Of a stretch of DNA of 64,000 nt, positions 8,577-16,887 are shown piece by piece. The stretch is from UBA2589 sp965223235 (GTDB taxonomy: Bacteria > Gemmatimonadota > Gemmatimonadetes > Longimicrobiales > Gaopeijiaceae), in the NCBI GenBank assembly GCA_965223235.1, contig CBDCVV010000021.1:248001-312000 (forward strand), given 5' to 3'. Each line of letters begins with the position of its first letter. Within the stretch, counting starts at the first letter, position 1. Under the pieces are notes generated by a model. The model was not told where the DNA came from and did no database searches. It was given only the letters and a program-made list of their open reading frames with translations. Position numbers and translations under genes: made by a program.

Positions 8577-9689
8577 CTAAGCGACGACACCCTCGGCGGT
8601 CTCGTCGGCGAGGTGATCGACGACCGCCTTGAGGTCGCCTGTCTTTTCGAAGACGGCGAGCTGGCGATCTGCGCTCGTTCCGTGGTCGAGGATCTCGAGC
8701 GCGTACTCCACCTCCTTTCGACTCCCGAGGTCGTCGAGTACGTCGTCCAAGAACCAGCCCACGAGCTCTTCGATGAGATCTCGAGCTGGTCGCTCCTCTT
8801 CACGCCCGAGATCCAAGAGCATCCCGGACACCCCGTAGCGCACGGCGCGCCACTTGTTCTCCTCGATCAGCGTTTCCGGATACGTGCGGAACGTCACGTT
8901 GTCCCGGCGCATCTTCCAGAGCTTCGCGACGATCGCCTGAATGATCGCCGCGATGCAGACGGCCTCGTCGACGCGGGTGCAGATGTCGCAGAGCCGGAAC
9001 TCGAGCGTCGGGTAGAGGTGATGGGGACGGAGGTCCCACCAGATCTTCGAGGCGTCGGGGATCGCGTTGGCCCGTACCAGCGATCCCACCATGTGCTCGT
9101 ACTCGGAATGCGTGGCGAAGCTCGGCGGCACTCCGGTGCGCGGGAAGTTCCGCCACTGCACGGAGCGGTACGACTTGAGGCCAGTCTTTCGTCCGATCCA
9201 AAAGGGAGACGAGGTCGAGAGCGCGAGGAGATGAGGGAGGAAGTACCGCGACACCTTCATCGCATCGATCAAGAACTCCTTGTCTTCGATCCCGACGTGG
9301 ACGTGCATCCCGAAGATGAGGTTCTTTCGCGCCAAATCCTGGAGGTCCTGCTCGACACCGAGATACCGCTCGAGTGGGGTAATCTCCTGGTCCATCCACG
9401 ACGAAAACGGGTGCGTACCGGCCGCCACGATTCGGAGTCCGTCGTCCGCCGCGAGGTCACTGACCTCTCGACGGAGGCGCACAACCTCTGTCTTGATGTC
9501 GGCTGGGGTCTCGCACACCGTGCTCCCGACTTCGACGACCGACTGGTGCAACTCCGGCTTGATCCCTTCCACCGTGATCTGACCGTCGGCATCGAGAAGC
9601 TGGGTGATGTACGAGCTCAGCTCCCCTGTTTCAGGGTCGACGACCTGGTACTCCTCTTCGATCCCGAGGGTGAGCGACGGGTCGTTCAT
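8577..9689 (-). CDS. Carboxylate-amine ligase, glutamate-cysteine ligase family 2 (YbdK type)
   Basis: An ATP-dependent ligase of the GCS2 family that joins a carboxylate to an amine. YbdK-type members have weak gamma-glutamylcysteine synthetase activity, and the true substrate is often unknown. The N-terminus LTLGIEEEYQVVDPETGEL is the family signature; further blocks are ELHQSVVEVGST, GMHVHVGI (metal and substrate pocket) and LYPTLEFRLCDICTRVDE. At 370 aa it matches the family. It lies 30 bp downstream of isocitrate dehydrogenase on the same strand, so co-transcription is likely. No glutathione synthetase lies nearby, so a role in glutathione synthesis is not supported by context. Confidence 0.9.
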   Translation of the reverse strand: MNDPSLTLGIEEEYQVVDPETGELSSYITQLLDADGQITVEGIKPELHQSVVEVGSTVCETPADIKTEVVRLRREVSDLAADDGLRIVAAGTHPFSSWMDQEITPLERYLGVEQDLQDLARKNLIFGMHVHVGIEDKEFLIDAMKVSRYFLPHLLALSTSSPFWIGRKTGLKSYRSVQWRNFPRTGVPPSFATHSEYEHMVGSLVRANAIPDASKIWWDLRPHHLYPTLEFRLCDICTRVDEAVCIAAIIQAIVAKLWKMRRDNVTFRTYPETLIEENKWRAVRYGVSGMLLDLGREEERPARDLIEELVGWFLDDVLDDLGSRKEVEYALEILDHGTSADRQLAVFEKTGDLKAVVDHLADETAEGVVA

Positions 9690-9719
9690 GCGAGTCTCAC
9701 GTGGTTGAGCATGGGCGCC

Positions 9720-11942
9720 TCACACCCCGTCGATGATCTCGTTGAGCGTCGCGCTCGGCCGCATCGCCCTCTCGGCAAGCGCCGGGTCGGGGCGGTAGTA
9801 GGCACCCATATCGACCGGGTCTCCCTGTGCCTCGGTCAGCTCTCGGACGATCTGCTCCTCGGCCTCGGCGAGCGCCGTCGCCACCGGTCGGAAGCGTTCG
9901 GCGAGGGTTGGATCGAGATTCTGGGCGGCGAGTGCTTTCGCCCAATAGAGCGTCAAGTAGAAGGCCGAGCCCCGGTTGTCCAGCTCGTGCACCTTCCGCG
10001 AAGGGGATCGGGCGTTGCTGAGGTAGTCTGCGGTCGCGTCGTCGAGCGCTTCGCCAAGGACACGAGCGCCCGGATTGTCGAAGCTCTCACCGAGGTGCTG
10101 CAGCGACGCCGCGAGCGCCATGTACTCGCCCAAGGAATCCCAGCGGAGATGCCCTTCATGGGCAAACTGCTGGACATGCTTGGGAGCCGAGCCCCCTGCT
10201 CCCGTCTCGAAGAGACCGCCCCCATTCAGGAGGGGCACGATCGAAAGCATGCGGGCGCTCGTGCCGATCTCGAGAATCGGAAAGAGGTCGGTGAGGTAGT
10301 CGCGGAGCACGTTGCCCGTCACCGAGATCGTGTCTTCACCCCGCCGGATCCGCTCGAGCGAGTACTCCATCGCGGCACGGGGCGCCAAGATTTCGATCGT
10401 GAGTCCCTCAGTGTCTTCGTCGGCCAAATAGCGCTCGACCTTTCTGATGAGCTCCCGGTCGTGGGCTCGCGAGTCGCCGAGCCAGAATACAGCCGGGGCA
10501 CCGGTCGCTCGCGCTCGACGTACCGCCAGGCTGACCCAGTCACGCACGGCGATGTCTTTCGTCTGACACGCGCGCCAGATATCGCCGGGCTCTACGGAGT
10601 GCTCGAGGAGAATCGCACCTTCGGCGTCGACGACCCGCACCATCCCAGCCGTCTCGATCTCGAACGTTTTGTCGTGCGATCCGTACTCCTCGGCCTTCTG
10701 CGCCATGAGCCCGACATTCGGGACGCTCCCCATCGTCGCCGGATCGAACGCCCCGTGCTTCTGGCAATCGCGCACGACGGCGTCGTAGATGCCGGCGTAG
10801 CTCGAATCGGGGATGACGGCTTTGGCGTCCTGCAGCTCACCGTCCGCGTTCCAAAGCTGCCCTCCGTCTCGGATCATCGGCGGCATGGAGGCGTCGATGA
10901 TCACGTCGCTCGGGACATGTAGATTTGTGATTCCGCGGTCCGAATCGACCATCGCAACCCGGGGCCCCTCATCATACGCCGCCTGGATGTCCGCCTCGAT
11001 CGCCGCACGGTCCTCGGCTGGAAGGGCAGCGATCTTCGACAGCAGATCTCCGAATCCGTTGTTGGGGTCGACTCCAAGCGCATCGAGGCGTTCACCGTGT
11101 GCCTCGAAGACCCGACCGAAGAAAACGCGGACCGCGTGCCCGAAGATGATGGGGTCGGACACCTTCATCATCGTCGCCTTCATGTGCAGCGAGAAGAGGA
11201 CGCCCCGCTCCTTCGCGTCGCGCACCTGATGCGAGAGAAAGTCACGGAGGGCGGCGGCAGACATGTACGTCGCATCGACGATCTCACCCTCCTTCAGGGG
11301 AAGCTCCGGCATGAGCGTCGTCACATGGCCATCAGCATCGACATGCTCGATGCGTGCGACCGTCGCCGCCGCGAGGGTTACCGACCGCTCATTGCTGCGG
11401 AAGTCCCCGGACGACATCGACGCCACGTGGCTCGCCGAGTCTTCGCGCCAGGCCCGCATTCGCCCCGGGTTCGCCCGCGCGAAGTCCTTCACGGAACGGG
11501 GCGCCCGGCGGTCCGAGTTGCCCTGCCGGAGGACAGGGTTCACCGCGCTCCCCTTCACCGAATCGTACCGCCGCTTCGCCTCTCGCTCCTCGTCCGTCGT
11601 CGGCTCGTCCGGGTACTCCGGAAGTGAGTAGCCGAGGGCCTGTAGCTCCGCGATACACGCCTTCAGCTGAGGAATGGAGGCGGAGATGTTGGGCAGCTTG
11701 ATGACATTGGCTTCGCGGAGCTCCACGAGACGCCCCAACTCGGCCAGGTCGTTGGGGACGGCCTGCTCTTCAGGTAATACGTCAGAGAAGACAGCCAGAA
11801 CCCTTCCTGACAACGAGATATCCCGCGTCTCGACTGGGACGGACGCAGCTCCTGCGAAGGCCCTCACGACCGGAAGGAAGGCGTGGGTCGCGAGGTAAGG
11901 AGCCTCGTCCGTCCAGGTGTAGATGATCGAGGGAGCGCTCAT
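9720..11942 (-). CDS. Isocitrate dehydrogenase (NADP), monomeric type
   Basis: Oxidatively decarboxylates isocitrate to 2-oxoglutarate in the TCA cycle, producing NADPH. The 740-aa protein matches the large monomeric IDH family, not the 400-aa dimeric Icd: SIIYTWTDEAPYLATHAFLP at the start, then LPNISASIPQLKACIAELQ, YPEYP-type and NPVLRQGNSDRRAP segments, and FLTLYWAKALA-like sequence near the end. The start is the ATG at 11940-11942, where family similarity begins; the frame remains open for 46 further unconserved codons upstream. It is transcribed away from the CbiX-like gene, with 149 bp between the two starts. Confidence 0.96.
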   Translation of the reverse strand: MSAPSIIYTWTDEAPYLATHAFLPVVRAFAGAASVPVETRDISLSGRVLAVFSDVLPEEQAVPNDLAELGRLVELREANVIKLPNISASIPQLKACIAELQALGYSLPEYPDEPTTDEEREAKRRYDSVKGSAVNPVLRQGNSDRRAPRSVKDFARANPGRMRAWREDSASHVASMSSGDFRSNERSVTLAAATVARIEHVDADGHVTTLMPELPLKEGEIVDATYMSAAALRDFLSHQVRDAKERGVLFSLHMKATMMKVSDPIIFGHAVRVFFGRVFEAHGERLDALGVDPNNGFGDLLSKIAALPAEDRAAIEADIQAAYDEGPRVAMVDSDRGITNLHVPSDVIIDASMPPMIRDGGQLWNADGELQDAKAVIPDSSYAGIYDAVVRDCQKHGAFDPATMGSVPNVGLMAQKAEEYGSHDKTFEIETAGMVRVVDAEGAILLEHSVEPGDIWRACQTKDIAVRDWVSLAVRRARATGAPAVFWLGDSRAHDRELIRKVERYLADEDTEGLTIEILAPRAAMEYSLERIRRGEDTISVTGNVLRDYLTDLFPILEIGTSARMLSIVPLLNGGGLFETGAGGSAPKHVQQFAHEGHLRWDSLGEYMALAASLQHLGESFDNPGARVLGEALDDATADYLSNARSPSRKVHELDNRGSAFYLTLYWAKALAAQNLDPTLAERFRPVATALAEAEEQIVRELTEAQGDPVDMGAYYRPDPALAERAMRPSATLNEIIDGV

Positions 11943-12059
11943 GCAGTCCGCCGTGATGTGGGTCCGACCAGAAGCCGGATCGGGAAGGCGCGAAAGTATA
12001 GAGAAGTCGCGGTGGTAGGGCGAGCCGGCCTTGACCCCGGACACCGCTCGCCTAGCTTG

Positions 12060-12076
12060 TTGAGACTCATTCTCAA
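12060..12076. promoter_or_regulatory. Fur-type operator palindrome
   Basis: TTGAGACTCATTCTCAA is an inverted repeat (TTGAGA, 5-base spacer, TCTCAA). Its core TGAGACTCATTCTCA fits the 7-1-7 dyad of ferric-uptake-regulator boxes (TGANAATNATTNTCA-like) with few mismatches. It ends 15 bases before the ATG of the chelatase-like lipoprotein, a position suited to repression of that gene. The site also lies within 120 bp of the divergent isocitrate dehydrogenase start. Fur binding is inferred from pattern only; a Zur- or Mur-type relative is possible. Confidence 0.6.
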
Positions 12077-12091
12077 TCAAGACGGGCGGTC

Positions 12092-13066
12092 ATGCGCTAC
12101 TCCCCTCTCCTGCTTTTCCTCGTGGGCTGCTCGGCAACGCCACAGATCACGCCGACCGCGACACCGCCGACGGCCGCGATCGCCTCCACGGCGGGGCCCG
12201 TGCAAGATGATCCACAGGTGGGTGTGCTGGTGATGGCGCACGGGGGCTCTGAAGCGTGGAACCTAGCGGTCCACGAGGCGATCGAGTCGATGGCCAGCAC
12301 CATGCCGACCGAGATCGCCTTTGGGATGGCGAACCCGATCTCGCTCGGGGCCAGTGTCGCCTCCCTCGAAGAGGCAGGCGTGGAACGGATCGCGGTCGTC
12401 CGCATGTTCTTATCCGGGGAGTCGTTCGCAGATCAAACCCGGTACCTCCTCGGGCTGACCTCGACCCCGCCTGAGCACTTCCTGCTCATGGGTGAAGCCA
12501 TGCGGCTGGGCCCTACCCCCGCACCGCTCGCGCATCAGTCGGAGATCGTGACGCACGACGAAGGGATCATGCTCTCGCCGGAGGCCACCGAAATCGTCAC
12601 TGCACGAGCCGTCGCGCTGGCACATGACCCGTCTGAAGAGAGCGTCTTGCTACTCGCGCACGGGATGGGAGATGAGGGGGCGAACGAGCGAGTGATCGAG
12701 GCGATGAGCCGAGCCGCAGATCGGCTCTCGGACGAAGGTTTTGCCGCGGTCGAGGTCGAAACGCTCCGCGAAGATTGGGCTCAGAAGCGGGCGGAAGCCG
12801 AGACCCGCGTCCGCGCTTTCGTTCGTGACGAGTCGTCTAAAGGCCGTCGGGTCATCGTGGTCCCGTATCGACTCTCTGGCTTCGGTCCGTACGCGGAGGT
12901 GTTGAGCGGATTGAGCTACACCGCTGCGGAAGGGCTTTTGCCCCACCCTCGGATCACGGATTGGGTGGCCCGGACGGCGTCGACGCTGATTTGCGCGGAG
13001 GGGTGGGCGGCTGAGGGCGTATCGTGTGGTTTGGCAGCCGAGTCGGTGTTGGGGGCTTCTCGGTAG
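12092..13066 (+). CDS. CbiX/sirohydrochlorin-chelatase-like lipoprotein
   Basis: An exported protein with a lipobox (FLVGC, Cys13) and a duplicated chelatase fold. Each half begins with the chelatase His motif: VGVLVMAHGGS (H50) and VLLLAHGMGDEGANE (H190). Cytosolic CbiX/CbiK/SirB insert cobalt or iron into sirohydrochlorin or related tetrapyrroles; a few periplasmic CbiK forms are known. Lipid anchoring means this one acts in the periplasm or at the outer membrane, so metal or haem handling is more likely than cofactor synthesis. A Fur-type palindrome 15 bases before the start suggests iron-responsive expression. No other tetrapyrrole genes are in the window. Confidence 0.78.
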   Translation: MRYSPLLLFLVGCSATPQITPTATPPTAAIASTAGPVQDDPQVGVLVMAHGGSEAWNLAVHEAIESMASTMPTEIAFGMANPISLGASVASLEEAGVERIAVVRMFLSGESFADQTRYLLGLTSTPPEHFLLMGEAMRLGPTPAPLAHQSEIVTHDEGIMLSPEATEIVTARAVALAHDPSEESVLLLAHGMGDEGANERVIEAMSRAADRLSDEGFAAVEVETLREDWAQKRAEAETRVRAFVRDESSKGRRVIVVPYRLSGFGPYAEVLSGLSYTAAEGLLPHPRITDWVARTASTLICAEGWAAEGVSCGLAAESVLGASR

Positions 13067-13081
13067 GGCTGGGGTCAGACG

Positions 13082-14338
13082 CTACGGCTCCGTGCGCCCC
13101 AATCCGTCAGCCAGGTAGCGGACGACGTACTGGACCTGGAAAGAGTCGACCGCAAGCGCCCAAACAGTGTCACCTCGAATCAATAGCGACTTCTCAGTTG
13201 GGAAACCGCTAAAGGGGACCTCATCCGGCACTTTCACCGTGGCGAGCCAACGGCCGTCGGGTCGGAACACGTCGAAGGCACCCTTCGTCGAGATCCGCAT
13301 TCCGTGTGTTCGACCCGTCAGCTCTCGGCTCCGGGCATTGAGCTCGTACTCTTCGATCGGCTGGTTGGGCCAGACCCAGATCCGACCGTCGCCCGGCAAG
13401 ATGATGCGTCCGTAGGCGGGCCGGCGTTTCGGCGGCGGGCTAAGGCCCGACTGCCGGTCCATCCGACGCTGGGCTTCATCGGTCATGAGGAGCGGCTCCC
13501 AGACGCGTTCGACACGCAAGACCGTTCCGTCCGTCCGGAGAACATCGAAGGAGTAGTCGACGGGACAACCCACCGCGAACGTACCGTCGGGGCCGAAGGA
13601 CCAGGTGGTCTTCGGAAGAAACGGCTCCCGTCGGTCCTCCCAGTAACCGACCCGGTAGTCGGCTTCGGAGAGCGTCGTGCATGCGTCCCCAGAACCCGGC
13701 GGCGTGCGAAGGGAGTCCCCCGGGGTTCCATCCATCCGGTATTGGATGAACGCAAGCCGAGGGTGTGGGATGCCCCCCTGATCCGGCACATCCGGGTGCA
13801 CACCCACCCAGATGGATCCGTCGTTGTGGATGCGGATACTCCCGTCTCCGTACCTTGGCCGGAGCCGCGGCCGGCGGAATGAGAAGACTTCATCGCTCCG
13901 GGTGTCGAAAACCGACACGCGCGCGTTTCCGAGGTCGAACGCCGCAAGGCGTCCCTCCCGATCGGCGTCTAGCCCGAGGAGATAACGAACCTCGGCGGGC
14001 CCTTGCCCCTCTCGCGCGAGATATCGGACGAACCGCCCGTCAGGGTCGAAGTGTCGAATCCCGTCGTCGTCGTCGTGAACGAAGAGACTCCCGTCGAATC
14101 CGGCTACGAAAGCATTCACTCTAGTGAATAGGTACACCGGATCCCCGTCGGGGCGGCCCACACGACTTATCTCCGACAGTTCGATCGTATCCGTGATCAG
14201 CGGTGCGGAGCTCACGACGACGATCGTGTCGCCGAGCTGATAGACACCGCTGGCTTCCGGCGCGGCCTCACATCCGGCCCATGCAGATGTGCAGACCGCG
14301 CCAGCGAACACCCCTATACGACGTCTCGATGCACCCAT
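13082..14338 (-). CDS. Six-bladed beta-propeller lipoprotein
   Basis: A predicted exported propeller of the NHL/6-bladed type with unknown function. From the ATG at 14336-14338 (MGASRRRIGVFAGAV) there is a basic n-region, a hydrophobic segment and a lipobox-like AWAGC. Repeating blade motifs follow (GFDGSLFVHDDDDGIRHFD, FDPDGRFVRYLAREGQGPAE, FRPDGRWLATVKVP, GDTVWALAVDSFQVQYVVRY). An alternative start at 14395 would add 19 residues ahead of the signal; neither has a good Shine-Dalgarno. It is convergent with the chelatase-like gene (15 bp apart) and related in architecture to the gene at 18720. Confidence 0.7.
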   Translation of the reverse strand: MGASRRRIGVFAGAVCTSAWAGCEAAPEASGVYQLGDTIVVVSSAPLITDTIELSEISRVGRPDGDPVYLFTRVNAFVAGFDGSLFVHDDDDGIRHFDPDGRFVRYLAREGQGPAEVRYLLGLDADREGRLAAFDLGNARVSVFDTRSDEVFSFRRPRLRPRYGDGSIRIHNDGSIWVGVHPDVPDQGGIPHPRLAFIQYRMDGTPGDSLRTPPGSGDACTTLSEADYRVGYWEDRREPFLPKTTWSFGPDGTFAVGCPVDYSFDVLRTDGTVLRVERVWEPLLMTDEAQRRMDRQSGLSPPPKRRPAYGRIILPGDGRIWVWPNQPIEEYELNARSRELTGRTHGMRISTKGAFDVFRPDGRWLATVKVPDEVPFSGFPTEKSLLIRGDTVWALAVDSFQVQYVVRYLADGLGRTEP

Positions 14339-14454
14339 CGGTTTTTCAGCGGTCCACGGCCCGAAAACAGGCAAGTCCTTAGCCCTGCCCAGCATACCCG
14401 CGATGCGCAGTGTGCGCTAATCGGACACTCGGAGAGCGAGCTTACCGACGTCGC

Positions 14455-14970
14455 TTACCCGGAGAGCAGCTCGTGGACCTCTCGCTGCTCTTGAGCCAGG
14501 CCCCGGGCCGCCGCGTGGTCGAGTCGAAGCGCCTCCCGCCTCGCGATGAACACCGTCCCTCCGGCGGTCGCAGCCCCGAGGAAGAAGGGCATGACCGCTA
14601 TGTAAGCCAGGACGCCGGCAGGAACGACACTACCTGTGACCGCCATCCAAACCAAATTCGTGACCACAGGGACTGCCGCAGCAACGACGCCTCCCATGAG
14701 GGCCGAGCGACCTACTGAGATTCCTAGAACGCCCCCCTCACGATGCGCGACCCCAAGATATGCGGAGAACACCAAGCCGGTAATGAGACCCGAGGTCGCG
14801 GCACCCCTCGACACCATCGCCAGTAGCGCCCAGGGATCCGATACCGGGACCGCCATCCCGCCGAACAAGATCCAAGCGCCCCAGAAGAGGAAGGACGCGC
14901 CGGCCCAAGCGGCGGACCACACGAGTGCGTTCCCGACTGCACCCTTGAGGCGGCGTAGGAAGGATTTCAT
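14455..14970 (-). CDS. Hypothetical membrane protein, four predicted TM segments
   Basis: 171 residues with about four hydrophobic helices (roughly 15-45, 50-75, 95-115 and 120-145) and a charged C-terminal tail rich in Arg, Glu and His. I do not recognise a family. The ATG at 14968-14970 is preferred over GTG 14976 because AAGGAG ends 5 bases before it, while the GTG overlaps that ribosome-binding site. It begins 22 bp after the upstream gene at 14993-15679 and is probably co-transcribed with it. Confidence 0.6.
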   Translation of the reverse strand: MKSFLRRLKGAVGNALVWSAAWAGASFLFWGAWILFGGMAVPVSDPWALLAMVSRGAATSGLITGLVFSAYLGVAHREGGVLGISVGRSALMGGVVAAAVPVVTNLVWMAVTGSVVPAGVLAYIAVMPFFLGAATAGGTVFIARREALRLDHAAARGLAQEQREVHELLSG

Positions 14971-14992
14971 TGGCACTCCTTCTGAAGGAGAC

Positions 14993-15679
14993 TCAGCTCA
15001 GGACGACGTCTTCACCGTCCGGCCCGGTCACCGCGATGTGGAAGTGCACAAGCCCGTTACCTGCAGCGAGGTCAGATGACACTCGCCAACCGGCGGCTGA
15101 CTGCCGAAGGACGACGACTGTCGGCCCCCAGTCCTGGGCGACCTGCGCCGGGTCAAGTGGCTCATCGAGAATGACGTAAGCTCTGCCGGTACTGATCACG
15201 TGGCCGGCGACCCTCCCGCTCCATTGGGATCGAGCCTCCGCCCGCTTTTGCATCAGCTGATCCCGATATTGCGGGTGGGCCTCGGCAAGCTCATCCAGGT
15301 GGGGCCGCAACCGCGTGCGCCAGTCGGCTGCTTGTATTCGACGGGCCAAAACCTCTCGCGATGTCAGTGCCTTCAACTCCTCGAGCGATTCGACGCCGTG
15401 GACCGAGCCGAAGAACCCTGTCATGGCGGGCTGCTTTCGGTACTGTGCGGCGTTCCACTCGGCCACTGCACGCGGCATGTCCGGGCTTCGCTCAAGCAAC
15501 TCCTCCGCGGTCCGGGGCTTGTACACGCGAGGGGTCCCGTCCCGGATCGCATTAACGCGCGAATAATCTGCGAAACCCTCGGTGTGAAGCTCCGCCGCGC
15601 CGGCATAGTCCTCAGCGGCCAGGCGCCGCCACAGATCTGCGACCACTTCGCTCGGAGACTCGCCGGCCCGTCGACTCAT
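14993..15679 (-). CDS. Hypothetical protein, possible NTF2/SnoaL-like N-terminus
   Basis: 228 residues, soluble, no signal peptide. The opening EVVADLWRRLAAEDYAGAAELH resembles the first helices of NTF2/SnoaL-like folds, but the similarity is weak. The middle is helical and charged, and the C-terminus has a beta-rich block (AYVILDEPLD, WGPTVVVLRQ, GLVHFHIAVTG). It lies 10 bp downstream of the dioxygenase gene on the same strand, so the two are probably one transcript. Function unknown. Confidence 0.55.
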   Translation of the reverse strand: MSRRAGESPSEVVADLWRRLAAEDYAGAAELHTEGFADYSRVNAIRDGTPRVYKPRTAEELLERSPDMPRAVAEWNAAQYRKQPAMTGFFGSVHGVESLEELKALTSREVLARRIQAADWRTRLRPHLDELAEAHPQYRDQLMQKRAEARSQWSGRVAGHVISTGRAYVILDEPLDPAQVAQDWGPTVVVLRQSAAGWRVSSDLAAGNGLVHFHIAVTGPDGEDVVLS

Positions 15680-15689
15680 GTGCGCCGAA

Positions 15690-16787
15690 TCAGTCGGGGT
15701 CGATCGGTGCAGTCAGCACCGTGTGCTCGGTCACGATCCCACCGCGGTCTCCGACCTCGATCGATCCGTACCGCTGACGGAAGCAGTCGGGCAGCTCGCG
15801 ATCCCCCACCGGTGAGAGCCACAGACGAAGGAGGTGCCTCCGCCTCCCCGGCTCGGGCCAGTCCACGAAGTCAGTCCGATCGTGAAGCTGCGAGTGGTTG
15901 TACACGAACTGAACGTCGCCGGGCTCGAGTCGCATGCGGACGTGTAGATCCGCGTCGTTCGAGAGCTGGTCGAACAAGTCGAGCGCCTCGATGTGCTGCG
16001 GCGTGAGCCGCGGAGCACCCGGGAATCGCTGCGACGACTCGATATACTGCCGTTGATAGAAGACCGTGAGATGCCCGTCGTGCCAGTTCAACACGGGGAT
16101 GGTCATGAAAGGCTCCTCACCGGGCGGCACCTCACCACGTCGATCCGTGCCGATCGGATCGAAAAGGAGCTCCAGAAGATCCGGTCGCAGCTCACGCATC
16201 CGGTTGTAGATCGATAGCGCACTCACCAGGAGCGACTCGCCACCTTCCTTGGCATCCTGCAGACAAAGGAGCCCGACGATATCGGCGCTGTCTGTATGGA
16301 AGGTCTGCCGCTCCGCCGTGAGATAGACCCTCGTATTCGGATCCTTCGAGGTAGCGCCCGTGTCCCGGACATGACCGAGAATGTGGCCTTGAGCGTTCTG
16401 CGAACGGGCGGAGCCCAAGTGCGCGCCAATGCCGCAGAAAATCGTGGCGGAGAACCGCTGGTCGTACCTCGCGACGGGAAGTCCTCGCAACACTTCGAAG
16501 CCTCGTCCGTGGAGAAGCCTCTTCTTCAGATCCTGGAGTCGAGCGCCGAGGGTAGGAAGCGGAAAGTCCCGCGCGGAGATCTCCCCGACGTCGCGACCCG
16601 ACGCGAGATAGTGACGGGCCGCGCCCTCGAGCTCCTCGAGCTCCGACTCCGACCATCGAACGATCCACTCGTCAGCGCGCGTGGCCATCGAAGGTCCAAG
16701 CCAGGCAGCCGGCCCTTCGAAGCGTTCCGGAAGCGGTGAGTTCGAATCAGCCACAGCGATTCCTCTGCCTGCGCAGGCGGTAGTCAC
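15690..16787 (-). CDS. TauD/TfdA-family Fe(II)/2-oxoglutarate dioxygenase
   Basis: A clavaminate-synthase-like oxygenase that would hydroxylate or cleave a small molecule using Fe(II), O2 and probably 2-oxoglutarate. Metal ligands are visible: the H-x-D pair in TFHTDSAD (H164, D166) and the distal His in YNHSQLHDRTDF (H302). The co-substrate Arg lies in RRHLLRLWLS. The length, about 350-365 aa, fits the family. The start is uncertain: GTG at 16787 gives 365 aa, and GTG at 16754 (VADSNSPLPERF) gives 354. The substrate is not indicated by neighbours. A two-gene tail of unknown proteins follows closely. Confidence 0.8.
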   Translation of the reverse strand: MTTACAGRGIAVADSNSPLPERFEGPAAWLGPSMATRADEWIVRWSESELEELEGAARHYLASGRDVGEISARDFPLPTLGARLQDLKKRLLHGRGFEVLRGLPVARYDQRFSATIFCGIGAHLGSARSQNAQGHILGHVRDTGATSKDPNTRVYLTAERQTFHTDSADIVGLLCLQDAKEGGESLLVSALSIYNRMRELRPDLLELLFDPIGTDRRGEVPPGEEPFMTIPVLNWHDGHLTVFYQRQYIESSQRFPGAPRLTPQHIEALDLFDQLSNDADLHVRMRLEPGDVQFVYNHSQLHDRTDFVDWPEPGRRRHLLRLWLSPVGDRELPDCFRQRYGSIEVGDRGGIVTEHTVLTAPIDPD

Positions 16788-16887
16788 CGCAATTGACGGC
16801 GCGGTGACACCTGCCGCAATCCGCTCGGGAGGGTCTCAGCCTGGCTCCCAAAGTCGAAGCCGGCGCCTCCGACCCAAGCGGTTAGGG

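Noticed and set aside
8520..10922. 800-codon open frame on the plus strand
   Set aside because: It lies exactly antisense to the GCS2-type ligase and isocitrate dehydrogenase, both clearly real. High-GC codon use keeps the opposite frame open, and the product has no recognisable domain.
12076..12233. Short overlapping frames around the chelatase-like gene start
   Set aside because: They overlap the lipoprotein signal in another frame and lack ribosome-binding sites.
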